Source: Apoderus coryli (lineage: Eukaryota > Arthropoda > Insecta > Coleoptera > Attelabidae). From it: DNA of 64,000 bases. Location of the stretch: NCBI GenBank assembly GCA_911728435.2, contig OU452198.1:744001-808000 (forward strand), written 5' to 3'. The position numbers were made by a program, and so were the translations under genes. The notes beneath the pieces are model-generated. The model was given only the letters and a program-made list of their open reading frames with translations, was not told the origin of the DNA and did not search any database. Positions 10,720-22,254 of this stretch are shown one piece after another (within the stretch, counting starts at the first letter, position 1; each line of letters begins with the position of its first letter).

Positions 10720-11489
10720 TGTTTGTTAAATAAACGAACTAAAACCAAAATAACAAATATTAAACACAATTTTAATCACAAATAGGTATATCTATCAACA
10801 ATTAAAATATACCACGAATAAAACCATAACTCAATTATAAAACCTATCTGAATTGTTGTGAAGCCGACTCTGACAGATATTCCCACTACGAGAAACGTAA
10901 TTTGCGAAAACAGACGCTGTTGCGAAATCTCCTAAATTTAATAAGATTTGGAAAAAAATGTTTCGTTCATATTGCTGAAAACTAAACAGTATGCAATTTT
11001 ACCGATAACATTTAATTATTTGATTTTGTCAAGCAGTTTCGTATGACGCAACATATGGATTTATTTATAAAACAGATATGTCGCATAAATTCTGTAAGGC
11101 GAACGACAAAATAGTTTTAAATATGGCAGCTCTGTACTGAAAATAATATACTGAGGAGCATGTGTAGATCGTGAAAACTCTGCATACCCGTTACACTTTT
11201 TGGTATTCGGCTGGATTTAATTAGCATTCTAGAGTACATATATAATATAAGATTTCTATGGAGCTGGCAGACAAAATTTCCGAATACACCCGAAGGACCA
11301 GTGGCGCACCGAAAATTTACAAGGTCAACGACTTTATATATTAAATGAATATAAACATGATACCTATTTTATTTACAAATATATGAAGAACGTTGTTTAG
11401 TAAAACTATAAAAATACAGTATTTAAAAATAGAGAAGTTTCTGTGTACCGAAACAGGTAGGTTTCCCAGGGAAAACAATTTGATATCCT

Positions 11490-12110
11490 GTAGGGACATT
11501 GAGGAACTAATGGCAGTATTACATCTAAACTACAATCCAAAAGACTGAAGGCTATTTGATTTGATTGATTCCTCAAAAGTAAGTTTAAAGGTTTGTTTGT
11601 GGGGATTTAAAAGTTCTGACAATTTTGTTTGAAATGCGGCTAGGTTATACCAAATATTGCTCTTTCCTCTGCGAATGGGATTGTCTAGGACGATCTGAAC
11701 ATATCGCTACCGATTGAGGAAAGAAAAATGTAACCAGCGAGCTTTATGAAATATTTTGTGAAAGCCATAGATAGAAAACGCATGCTTTTAGTTATTTAAA
11801 AGAAAAGTTCCCTAGACTCAATGAAGCTGACATTAAAGCGGAAGTATTTCTGTGTCCCCAGATCAAGAAACTTAGCGGAGATAATAATTTCGATTCCATA
11901 CTTGAAGGCAAGGAACAAGACGGTTGGAATGACTTTCAAATGGTTGCAACCAATTTTTTGGGAAAGCAGAAAACTCATAATGACCTGCGGTTGTTGAACT
12001 CCTTATGTGTTATAATATGTCGTTGAAAATTCACTTCCTGGATTCTCATATGGAGTAGGTACTTTCCGGAAAATGGTGGTGTTCTGCTAGGTGACGAGCA
12101 GGGTATTTCA
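11490..12110 (+). pseudogene. Decayed repeat-encoded protein
   Basis: Shifting frames give SSKVSLKVCLW, LGYTKYCSFLCEWDCLGRSEH, FPRLNEADIKAEVFLCPQIK, ATNFLGKQKTHND and RYFPENGGVLLGDEQG in that order. They follow a widely dispersed arthropod protein (LQxGYTKYxCFLCxWDSR ... FLHSHLDxFPENLG ... SDEQGERFHQD) that is found in many repeated copies and has no agreed function. At least three frameshifts or stops are present. The 700 bases after it, up to the satellite, hold no clear gene. Confidence 0.5.
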
Positions 12111-12841
12111 AAAATGGAACTTAGCCGACTACTACTACCGACTAATCGTTTACGAGCATCTGGTTGGTTTCGCAATGGAACTGTCGGTCTTAAGATACCA
12201 AATTGTTTACAATATATTCGTGATTTGACAAAGATTTTCAATAAGGCATTGATTTTAAAATTATGTTCCAATCTGAAGCGGTAAAAAAAGGTACTGCTAA
12301 TCTGCTACAGAGGCCTCCAAAACATGGCTGCTTCTATTGACGAAAATCGTTGTAATTTTTAAGGGCCACATCAAGACTGTACATATCAATTCGATTTTTT
12401 GAGCGTTCAACTAGTTCAATTTTTGACAATATATGTGAGTGCTCGCCTGGTCTCGATGCAAACTGATCCGACGAGGATTGTTGGCTTTCTTTATTTTACC
12501 AAAGAATTTGATGTGGACAAATCAGACTTGGCACATGACCAATTTTTCTTAAGTTCTTCGATATCAAACCGTTTTTGTTGAATCAGGCTGATCTTGAAAC
12601 ATCCATACAGTCGATTGTTTACTTTTAACCTTCACGGGATATAGACTCAAAATGAAAACAATTTTGAACTTTGCCTGGGTTTCGTTTTAATATATATACA
12701 TCTTCAGAACCAGTTAAAATACCACTGTCTAAAATTATTATGATTTCTTTTCATATGGGGCCACCTGAAGACCTTAGTTTACGCTACTCCTGTGAGAAAT
12801 GTGGAAGACCTAAGGAATCCCATTATTGCTGCGTGTAATTT

Positions 12842-14010
12842 ACGCAGGACAATGATATTATGAAGGGCTATTTGCATGCCACACGACATGCGCCTCAACG
12901 GTTATTAAGGATAGTTTGTTAGGTCTTGATTAGGTCCTGTATGATAGCGGCCTATACCAAACTAAGGCCCCAAAAAATTGAAATCTGGTTCCCTAATAAT
13001 GGGGTCGTGAAACTTACGCAGGACAATGTTATCATGAAGGGCTATTTGCATGCCAAACGACATGCACCTCAACGGTCATTAAGGGTAGTTTCTTAGGTCT
13101 TGATTACGTCCTGTATGATAGCGTCCTATACCAAGCCAAGGCCCCAAAAACTTGAAATCTGGTTCCCTAATAATGGGGTCGTGAAATTTACGCAGGACAA
13201 TGTTATTATGAAGGGCTATCTACATGCCAAACATCATACGGATGATTCCTCATTAACGATAGTTCTTAGGTCTTGATTAGGTCCTGTATGATAGCGTCCT
13301 ATACCAAACCAAGGCCCCAAAAAATTGAAATATGGTTCCCTAATAATGGGGTCGTGAAATTTACGCAGGACAATGTTACTAGATACTATATGTGTTTCCA
13401 AGGCTCAAAATATAAATAATAATTATTATTATTATATTATGAAGGGCTATTTGCATGCCAAACGACATGCGCCTCAACGGCCATTAAGGATAGTTTCTTA
13501 GGTTTTGATTAGGTCCTGTATGATAGCGTCCTACTCGTATATCAAACCAAGGCCCCAAAAAATTTAAATCTGGTTCCCTAATAATGGGGTCGTGAAATTT
13601 ACGCAGGACAATGTCATTATGAACGGCTATTTGCATGCCAAACGACGTGCGCCTCAACGGTCATTAAGGATAGTTTCTTAGGTTTTGATTAGGTCCTGTA
13701 TGATAGCGGCTATACCAAATCAAGGCCCCAAAAAATTGAAATCTGTTTCCTTAATAATGGGGTCGTGAAATTTACGCAGGACAATGTTATTATGAAGGGC
13801 TAGCTACATGCCAAACATCATACGGGTGATTCCTCATTAAGGATAGTTCTTAGGTCTTGATTAGGTCCTGTATGATAGCGTCCTATACCCAACCAAGGCC
13901 CCAAAAAATTGTAATATGGTTCCCTAATAATGGGGTCGTGAAATTTACGCAGGACAATGTTACTGGATACTATAAGTGTTTCCAAGGCTCAAAATATAAA
14001 TAATAATAAG
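12842..14010 (+). repeat. 174-bp satellite with higher-order structure
   Basis: ACGCAGGACAATG recurs at 12842, 13016, 13190, 13363, 13601, 13774 and 13947, about 174 bases apart except where a tail intervenes. Two unit types alternate: type A (ATGCCAAACGACATGC) and type B (CATGCCAAACATCATACGG). The order is A-A-B-tail twice, the tail (TACTATA(T/A)GTGTTTCCAAGG) sitting at about 13,375-13,435 and again at 13,960-14,010. A diverged single copy lies at 41,840-42,045. Confidence 0.9.
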
Positions 14011-14159
14011 GTTATCGTGCTGATGGGCTCCTTGTGTCTAAGCCTTTGACTGAGTATAAACAACAATACGAAAACATCGAAAATTAAACTAATTTCGATT
14101 AAAAAAAATCAAAAATGTTGCTACCTACTAAAATAAATTAATCTACTATAGGTACTTAC

Positions 14160-14235
14160 TGTCAGTGTCAAATTTTCTAATAATAGTTTCAATCAACGTT
14201 GTCCTTGGAGCCACCAGTCCTCTTCTAACAGGCAT
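14160..14235 (-). CDS. KCNH-family (EAG/ERG-type) potassium channel, first coding exon
   Basis: ATG at 14235 opens MPVRRGLVAPRTTLIETIIR-KFDTD and stops at a GTAAGT donor. The N-terminus of ERG channels reads [25 protein letters not shown], and EAG and ELK start alike. This cap segment precedes the PAS domain of these voltage-gated K+ channels at the plasma membrane. The exon is 76 nt, which matches my recollection of where the first coding exon of ERG genes ends. The rest of the gene would lie at lower coordinates; I found no PAS exon in the window, so the first intron is probably larger than 14 kb. ERG (Drosophila seizure) is my first choice. Confidence 0.72.
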
Positions 14236-15176
14236 ACTAATAAAGTCTTTTAAATTTATAGTAAAAAATTTAGTTTCACGTTAAAAACCTCATAATTTTA
14301 TGATTTTTTTTATTTTCAAAATTATAAGCTTAAAAGCTTTGTGAAGTTTATTGTTATTATTTTATTATATTAAATACTAAGCAAGCTTTAGTTGTTACAA
14401 TAATTGTTAGAACAAAGGACTAAAGCTGATTATTATTAAGGCAAATTTGTAAGGCATTATTTTGCAAATTTAATTATTTATGAATTAAGCATATTATATG
14501 TGGAGGTTATTTTAATTGATTGTATTAATGAAATTTTGATTATTAAAAACGCTATAAATAATTAAGAATGTTGTTGTTTTTATCTACTAAAAATTTTTAG
14601 TTTAGTTAGTGTTTCACGTCATATTTTTTAGTTTTTCATTAGACACTAACCAATATTTACAACGACAAATTTATCACAGTTCGTTTGTTTACTAATCATT
14701 TAAATATTGCTATTATTAATTAATGAATTATAATACAATTAAACTCTGTTATGTTCTACACTTCGGACGTGATATGTTGTTTGATACTTCTAATAATTAT
14801 TTTTGTAAAAAAAATATTGTGAGTTTGTTATTTTTTAATGAAATTTGCCGGAAGATAAACGAATGGAAAATACATGGGAACAACAATACAACTCCCGGCT
14901 TGTGATCGAGGAGTTGCGTCGTCCTGAAGTTGCGCATAGTGTAGATTGGTTATCCGGAGTTGCTTTGCCTTCTTTTCTTTCCTGTTTTATTATTTATGTC
15001 ATATATGTAGGTAGTCGGTAGGTATATACAGTAAGGAGCAAAAGTCACGTATTATAACGTATAAATTCGATAAAATGTGAAGGAAATTTGGTTGGTTTGA
15101 GTTGCCCGTTTGTTGACGTAACAGAAAAGTACGCAGCGTCGATAGTGTAGTCTTCTTCCTAGTCGGTAGCTTGTTT
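14236..15176. other. AT-rich sequence, no gene seen
   Basis: Probably the 5' flank or 5' UTR of the KCNH gene on the minus strand followed by low-complexity sequence. The open frame at 14,723-14,905 has no coding character. Confidence 0.4.
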
Positions 15177-16195
15177 TCAAGCATCGTGATTTCGTGAAAT
15201 CTCCTGTACTGTCAGCCTCCATTCATTTCGATTCTCAGCCATCCTTATTGATTGTGGCAAGGTCCTGTCAGTGAGTTCGGTGATCAGGTCCTGGTCCATG
15301 CCCTCTATTGTTAGTTTTTCGAGCCCATCTCTTCTGACCACATGACCGAAGAATTTGGCGATGTTTTCTGAAACTATGATGCGTAGCCTTTTCTTTACAT
15401 TAATTAATAAATTAGTTCTCCTCTCGATCCAGGAGACCCTCAACATTCGACGCCAACAATACATCTCAAGTGCGTCTATCCTCTTTTTGTCTGATTGCTT
15501 CAGTGTCCAGCACTCAGCTCCGTAAAGGAACACAGAAAATACCAGGCTCCTAACCAGTCTTATTTTTGTGTTCAGCGTGATATGATGACTTTTCCATATC
15601 TTAGTTAATTTCGTCATAGCTTGCTTAGCCAATGCGGCTCTTCTTTTGATTTCTTCGCTGCATCCGCCCTGATTCGTGATGAGAGAACCTAGATAGACGT
15701 ACGTGTTTACCGTTTCGATATCACCAATCTTCTTTACTATCGATCTATTCTGGTTCTGTCAGTCTTCTATCATTATCTTGGTCTTCTTCTTGTTCATTTG
15801 AAGACCGACTTCCATACTCATTTTCTCCACTTTAATTCGTCTTCGGATGCAGCTATGAGCGTGGTGTCATCAGTGTAGCGAAGGTTATTAATTTTGACCC
15901 CGTTGATGGTTATTCCTCCTTTCCAATTCTCTAAGGCGTTTCTCATAATCCATTCGCCATATATGTTGAAGAGCCTTGGGCTTATTATGCAGCCTTGTCT
16001 AACACCCTTGCTGACACTGAAATGTTCGGTGAGCTCGTCTCCTACTCTGACTTGACCGCTGTTGCTGTCGTATAAGTTTTTTATTATCCATATCAGATGC
16101 CGAGGTATGCCCATTTCTTTTAGGATACTCCATAATTTCTGCCAGCGCACGCAGTCAAACGCTTTGGTGTAGTCAATATAACATAGTGTAGTATG
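15177..16195 (-). pseudogene. Decayed LINE reverse transcriptase
   Basis: From the right: YIDYTKAFDCVRWQKLW, then VSKGVRQGCIISPRLFNIYGEW, a mutated catalytic box YTDDTTLIA (normally YADD), then after a break VYLGSLITNQGGCSEEIKRR and LVFSVFLYGAECWTLKQSDK. This is the palm and thumb of an RTE- or CR1-like LINE. At least one frame break lies near 15,760-15,820, and the fragment is truncated at both ends. It sits between the KCNH exon and the odorant-binding gene. Confidence 0.8.
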
Positions 16196-16642
16196 TAAAC
16201 GTAATTCAATATGTTTTCTTTATGGAACACCCTGTATTTTATTAGTTTGTCTTCAAATTTTATTGAGTTTATCCGTGACTTTTGGTTCTCACTGTATAGA
16301 AGGAGTATGAGAAGCGAAATCGGGAAGTTGCATTTTTTACAGGTTACAATGCGACGTGGTATAGTTTTTGGTTTGTAGTTTGGTTGAAGGTACTGATTGA
16401 TAGAGGGCCATAGGCAAACTGATGCTATTGTTCAGATGGATTTTGGATTTATGAAAATTTAGGATAAAAAATTTGAAATGTTTCTTGTAATACCACATAC
16501 AACATCAGAAGTCTTAGTATTTTGTAATTTAGTATCTTTTTAAATAAAATTGTTAATGTTTTTTAAATTATGTTTATTTCTGAAGGTATTTTGCACAATA
16601 ACAATATTTTCGTTGTATTGTCGTTCGTTTTGTTGTTTGTCC

Positions 16643-16648
16643 TTTATT
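16643..16648 (-). terminator. Polyadenylation signal of the odorant-binding gene
   Basis: AATAAA on the minus strand about 60 bases after the stop codon at 16709. Confidence 0.55.
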
Positions 16649-16708
16649 ACCTCATATTTTGTTCTGCGAATGCATTGCTATCTACTAAGGGAATTGGAAA
16701 ATACTACA

Positions 16709-19700
16709 CTAAAACAATACAATTAAGTTATTAAAAATACAAAAAAACTTTAAAATTCTACTTGCATCTTGATTGCCTGATGTAAGACACTTCATATATT
16801 CAAAGGCCACGTCACATGTGGTGCTTTGAGTTTTAGTTTCTGCAAATATCAAAAAATTTCAAAATATAAAATACCACATAACCGCCGGATAGATACGTAC
16901 CCTTGCCTGTAAGTTCAATATTGTCTTGATCGTCTAAAAAAAAATGTTAATAGATTAAAATAAATGTCAGACCTCTACAAAATAAGTTTAATAAAAAATA
17001 TACCTTTTTTTCCTTTCAGCCAGACATGTTTCGGAACTTATGAAAAACTTTCTCCAAGAATTTATACAATATATTGGTCTATGGTTTCTATCACCGTATA
17101 TCGAAAAAAATGTAGACCAATATAATGTAAACATTCTCGAAGAAAGTTTTTCATAATTTGAATATTTGATACTGAAAATGAAACTAGTCTAAGTTGCGAA
17201 ACATGTCTGGCTAAAAAAAAAGGTATATTTTTGAGAAGGTATGACTTTTATTTTCATCAATTAAAATTACAAACTCCACTTAAGAATGGACTACTTAATT
17301 TAAAAACAAATGTTTGGAAAAATTCGCCACTAATAGTGTCATTTAGAACTGATAATGTAATTATATATTTCTTACATGTCGAAATTGAAACATTTTCGCT
17401 ACATTTGATATCCAATTCCATTAAATTTTTGGCATGTACGTAAACTACATTATTTTCAAACCATTTAACAATTTTCTCAGACACTGGATAGCCAGTAGCG
17501 TCTAACTAGAAAGGAATTTGCAATATACATTTGTAGTTAGTTGCAAATTAATATAACGAATTTTGACTTATATTATTGGTGAGGTTAAAACGTTTATGGT
17601 TTATGACGCAATATTAATAAAATTAAAGAACTGTTTGTGGAGCAGAAGAAGTTTTACTTATCAAAACATCTCTCTCTCTCTTCCCTGTGTGCGACAGTTG
17701 ACACCCTTGTCAGTGCTTGTGTCCTATGACAATAACCTATTTATTTATCATACACGTTCTTATGCAGATGAAGCGTGCCTCAAAGCATTTTCGTCTACAA
17801 TTCAGCAACAATGGGCAACACTGCCATCTGGCATATACCCACTATACAACCACCTATCCAGCGTTTAATTGTACTAAGCATAGCATACGAATCTTGCCAT
17901 TCAAAAGACAATATAAGATGCACGCTTCATATAGATGCAGCAGAGATTTAATATAACATAAGGTTATATGACAACGCTTGGCGAGTGTTTTGTACCTATA
18001 TGTCGATTATTATTTTGATTATATCTATTTCTATCACACAGTCGCAAATTTCTAGTGCCGCCACAGTTGTGCTCTGTGCTATAACTGTACTAATATTATT
18101 TTTATTTACTTTTCGGGCAGCTTAAAGTTTTGTTTTTTGATATTTTGAATACAAATTAGTCTTTCCCAGATAGCACATGACGTCCCCAGAACGTCCAATT
18201 TTGATCTAATTTAGGTCCAAATGTCCCCAGCCCGTTTTGGACGTCCTGAGGACAAATGATTTGAGACCTGAATGGGAAATTCGAAAGAAACGTCCCTGAG
18301 ACGTCCTGAAGATAATCGATTTTAAATTTTGGGTACGGACATTTGTTTGCAATGTTATAATGCAATATTTACATATATAAATTAATTATCCATCAAAATT
18401 TAAATTACAATTTGTACAAAAGAAATTCAACAAATTAAAAAAAATACGTACCTCGTACCTACAGAATACATAATATTAAAATAGCGAGGAAATTAATGCA
18501 ACGTTGCCACAATCATGAAAAATAGAAATTGTTTGAAAGTTAAAATGAAGGAAAATCTGATTATTTGCATATTATAAGTACTGAAAAGTTCAAACTTAAT
18601 GTAAGTATAAAAGAATAGAAAAAAAAATCAATTATATAATAATATATCCCTATTAATTTTAGCTACCTATTAAGTTTATGACTTTATTTTATGTTATGCT
18701 TCACTACATTAAACTGCCACAAGCCGCCACTGCTGTGTTTTGATTATTAGACTCAAAATATGTCTATGTGTCTACTTACAAAATTCAAATGCTGGAAAAT
18801 GCATTCATAGTAATCACACTGAAAATAGAAAATCATATTTCAAAAAATGTAAAATGGATATCAAGCAAAAATGAAAACACACCTTCTGTGGTTTGTACTC
18901 ATCTTCGCTGTGCGTACTCATTCCCAAAGTTTTCTTTGCAAAATTAACCAAACTCTTCGACGTGTACTGAATTCTATCGACAATCTCCACTTTTTCCGAC
19001 CAACAAAAGTCCTCAGCAGCGACAAGATGATTGGGTCTGTCGCATACACTTTGAGCGCTCTAGGAAAAATTGTTTTCGTAGATACATTTTCTAGATAAAT
19101 GATAAATAATGTATGAACTGATTTAGAGGATCATTTTACGTTTTGTGACTAATATTAAAATGTCCCCTACGCTTAGAGATAAATAAATACAGCCGGCAAC
19201 ACCTACGCGCGCCAGAATATTGTAGAACAAACGACTATGTACTGGAGGCGTTCGAGAAAGGAAAAAAACTATATAAATAGCCAACGTATAACAGGGACAG
19301 CATTATTATTTCACACAACGAACTCAGAAAAACGTTGAAGTATTATTCAACGGATAACTCTGGAAACATGTCTATTTTTTCATGTTGGTAGAATTTCGCA
19401 AATATTCTTGGCATGTTGAAAAATGTTTTAAATTTTATCTCGTAAACGAAGCAACATATAAAGAAAATGAAAGAGATACAAAAGTTGTAGTTTTAGTTTA
19501 TTTATCTCAAGACAGTATCGAAATTAAATTACAGTCAGTGGCGTACATCTTTTTTGTCAATAATTTTTATTAAGTCGCCCCCCTAACGCCATTGGACTTA
19601 ATAATTTTGATCTAGTTAGGGCCATATTTCTAGTAACAACGCTGTCAAATTTCAAAGATATTTTAAAGAAAAATATGTGGATTATTGTTTACTTACTGAA

Positions 19701-19750
19701 AATAACTGATTGATGATAAAAATATATTTAAATATCCAAAGTGGACACAT
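16709..19750 (-). CDS. Odorant-binding-protein-like gene, six exons
   Basis: Exons (minus strand): 19750-19697, 19059-18883, 18818-18780, 17505-17376, 16933-16901, 16839-16709. All junctions are GT-AG and phases agree: 564 nt, 187 residues, open throughout. Exon 1 gives a hydrophobic leader (LWIFKYIFIINQLF) as expected of a secreted carrier. Cysteine layout: C37-x40-C78-x4-C83-x41-C125-x27-C153-x8-C162; the last spacing (CDVAFEYMKC) is the insect OBP C5-x8-C6 signature. LDATGYPVSEKIVKWFENNV resembles OBP helices. The x4 and x27 spacings make it atypical, perhaps of the conserved Obp59a kind. OBPs carry hydrophobic ligands in sensillar lymph. Introns hold a foldback element (intron 4), a GACGTC cluster (intron 3) and an opposite-strand heat-shock-like promoter (intron 1). 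Confidence 0.75.
16997..17233. repeat. Foldback element in intron 4 of the odorant-binding gene
   Basis: AGCCAGACATGTTTCG near 17,020 is mirrored by CGAAACATGTCTGGCT ending near 17,213. Outside these, AAAATATACC and GGTATATTTT pair, and inside, AAAACTTTCT pairs with AGAAAGTTTT. GCGAAACATGTC resembles the 3' half of a hammerhead core, but no CTGANGA box is intact. Confidence 0.6.
18160..18330. repeat. GACGTCC-rich repeat in intron 3 of the odorant-binding gene
   Basis: ACGTCC or GGACGT occurs about six times in 170 bases, in both orientations, amid otherwise CpG-poor sequence. It looks like a small palindromic repeat; no coding role is seen. Confidence 0.4.
19213..19280 (+). promoter_or_regulatory. 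Heat-shock-like promoter inside intron 1 of the odorant-binding gene
   Basis: AGAATATTGTAGAAC (19,214-19,228) fits nGAAnnTTCnnGAAn with one mismatch. GTTCGAGAAA (19,250-19,259) is a perfect two-unit element. TATAAATA follows at 19,272-19,279, close spacing typical of hsp promoters. It points rightwards, opposite to the host gene. No heat-shock protein coding sequence follows. Confidence 0.4.
19382..19573 (+). CDS. Small ORF downstream of the heat-shock-like promoter
   Basis: Sixty-three codons starting MLVEFRKYSWHVEKCF. A short upstream ORF (ATG at 19,367) overlaps its start, which would hinder translation. I recognise no domain. Its only support is position, about 80-100 bases after the expected transcription start, so the transcript may equally be non-coding. 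Confidence 0.15.
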   Translation: MLVEFRKYSWHVEKCFKFYLVNEATYKENERDTKVVVLVYLSQDSIEIKLQSVAYIFFVNNFY

Positions 19751-20299
19751 TATTTCCAACGGATACAACCGTGTAACTATTTCAGAGCTGTTAAAAAGTA
19801 TTTCATGTTTTATTCTATAAAAAAAAAACATCAAAACGACCTTCGCATTTTGTGGTTTTAGATTTGAATAAAATGGTGAAAATTGTAAAATTAATGTTTT
19901 TAAACAAATCGAGCGTGCAGAAAATTATTAGGTATTTTATTTATAATTATTTTCTTAATTCGTTCGTAAATACAGTTGTAGGTACTTTTGTAGGTATCAA
20001 TGGTTCGCTCTGCAAAATATGTCGATATTGGCATTTAATATACCGTCGGTCCTATTCCAATAATTAACTTTTTGCACACTAGTTTACTGGAAAAAGATAA
20101 GGGAATAAAACTAATACTCAGCTACGAGTAATTAAAAGTAAACAAATGTGTTGTGTGGCCATATAACTCCCCGATACGATATCATATCATTTCGGGTATT
20201 AGCTGAAGTTAGGTCTCATGATTTGGAATGCTTGTGGATTGGAATCAAACTTAACAATATGTTAGGTATACCTACATGTGTTTGTGGTGTTTTATAATA

Positions 20300-20890
20300 T
20301 AGAGTTCCTTCCGGTAATCTCACATCATTTTATAATGAATTTCTAAGTATATTGTTACAGATAATCTAATTGTGTGGAGTGGTGATCTAAATATTGATCT
20401 TTTAGATATTTGTAATAAAAAACAATCAGACTTTCTGATTTGCTTAAGCTGCTTAAAGCAGATTATCGATACACCGACTCGAATAACGGATAAATCTGTT
20501 ACGATGTTGGATACTATAATTATTTCATGCGATATTGAAGATCCAGTTTCGGACCATTTGATGACCTATTTTAATCTGCCCGTTGTTAATGTCAAGCTTA
20601 AATGTAGAACATTTCGTTCGATATGTTTAAATTCAATTGATCATACCTTTTTTAATTCTCTACTTGAGAGGACATCATTTGAGGATATTTTGAGCATTGA
20701 AGATGTTAATGAGAAAGTAGCACTTTATAATTTTTTTATCTTGAATCTGTTTGATACAGTGTGTCTAGAAAAATGTTTTTAAACAAAAAATTCTAATAAA
20801 CCATGCATAACATTTGCTGTGAAAAAGATGATATCAATGAAAAATAGAGCATTTCAAAAATTTAAGCAGACTAAAACAACATCAGATTAG
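20300..20890 (+). pseudogene. LINE endonuclease fragment
   Basis: IVWSGDLNIDLLD, ITDKSVTMLDTI and a late SDHL box are the C-terminal landmarks of the apurinic-type endonuclease of jockey/CR1-like LINEs. After a frame break a basic linker follows (KPCITFAVKKMISMKNRAF), which in intact elements leads to the reverse transcriptase. The RT is absent; the sequence changes abruptly at about 20,890. Confidence 0.7.
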
Positions 20891-22254
20891 CAAAGTGAGT
20901 TTTATTATTTATTTATTTATTTTTTTATTATTATATTATTCTGGGACCAAACCAGAAATTAGAAAAGACTAATTTTTCCATATTGAAACTAAAATAAAAC
21001 AATAAATTAATATAAATTCAATAGTTAAGTCTTTATTAGTTATTTTGGCTTCAATTTATATACACCATAATATGATAAATAATTATTATATAGCAAACAA
21101 TTAAAAATATTATGTACATAAATATTATTAGATAATATAAAATAAAATATAGTGGTAAGTCTTACGTACAGGATCGGAAGTGGAAAACCTATTTCCTAAG
21201 TAGGTGGGATTAAGTGGTAGAGCACACTTCGTGTGAACTTCCCCTTTCTTTGTACATTAAGATAGATCTTTACATTTTTTTTGTCATTATTATTATAAAG
21301 CAAAATTACATGTCATGGGCTCGATGGCTATGAAATGATTAATTCTAAAAACAGCATAAGAGCATCTTCATTACCAACCAAGATATAAGTTAAGTAGTGC
21401 ATTTTTCAATTTTCGCCCATTTTTAAAATGACCCATAGTTTTCATATTTCGCAGAATATGAAAATTCTGTAGACACATTCCTAAGACACTTTTTTAAGGA
21501 CAATCCAGTGACGTATTCCAATTTTACCAGAAATAAATTAAGTAGGTACATGTTTGTTCTTTATCCATATCGAAGCGGGCCTTGGAAAAATCGCGCGTTT
21601 CCATGTACAAATGGTTTCTTCCTGCACTACTAATCTGAATAAAAATTTGTTAAAATTATGCAGATTGATAGTGCTAGTTGTCAATGGCAAACATAATAAA
21701 AATAATTTAAATGCCATTTAACTTGAGATTAAGGATGTAATTTTCCCTCGGTACGTCTTTTGTTTGATACACGAAGAGAGAAACCCCTAGCCCTCGTCAC
21801 CTAATAGCATGGGGGTCGGAAGAAATCAAGAGTTGGTCAAGAGAGACCAAAACAGAAAAGATGAGAAGACGAAGAGGATACCACCCCAACATCAGCGAAG
21901 AACGTCCAACCAAAGCAGCCCAAGAGAGAGTTTGAAAGAGTGATAATAAAATCACGAAACGTTGCTATCTTTTAATTGAGTGCTTGTCTGTAACTGTTTG
22001 TAGCACTAATAAATGGTTGAGATGATAGTGATGGTTCTATAGCTTTGTTAACTGTCTGAATAAATATATGACGTAAAAATATTATAATTTAATAAATAAT
22101 TGAGCAAAAAGTCAATATAAAGTCTCGCCACAAGGCCCACCTCGATGTAACGATAAAACATATTCACAGCCAACTATGATTTCCTCTTAAAAAAATTTAA
22201 ATATATATTTTATCACTATATTTTGGTATTTTTGAACCTTCCTCTTGTATATCT
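20891..22254. other. No gene recognised
   Basis: Mostly AT-rich. At 21,925-21,957 TTGAAAGAGTGATAATAAAATCACGAAAC has the outline of a degraded hammerhead cassette (hairpin then GAAAC) but the first box is damaged. Confidence 0.3.

Larger units (their letters stand above)
9659..11260 (-). mobile_element. P-element-like transposon, copy A
   Basis: The element is 1602 bp with imperfect inverted ends CA(C/T)AGAAATCTTATATTA. The 8-bp direct repeat GAGCTGGC flanks it on both sides (9651-9658 and 11261-11268). An 8-bp target duplication, CA termini and a THAP-domain ORF are the combination expected of the P-element superfamily. Only the DNA-binding THAP region of a transposase is present, so this is probably an internally deleted, non-autonomous copy. 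A (TA)n tract at about 9675-9721 lies just inside one end. Confidence 0.8.

Noticed and set aside
12842..14010. CRISPR-like array
   Set aside because: Whole 174-base units are repeated, including what would be spacers; eukaryotic satellite.
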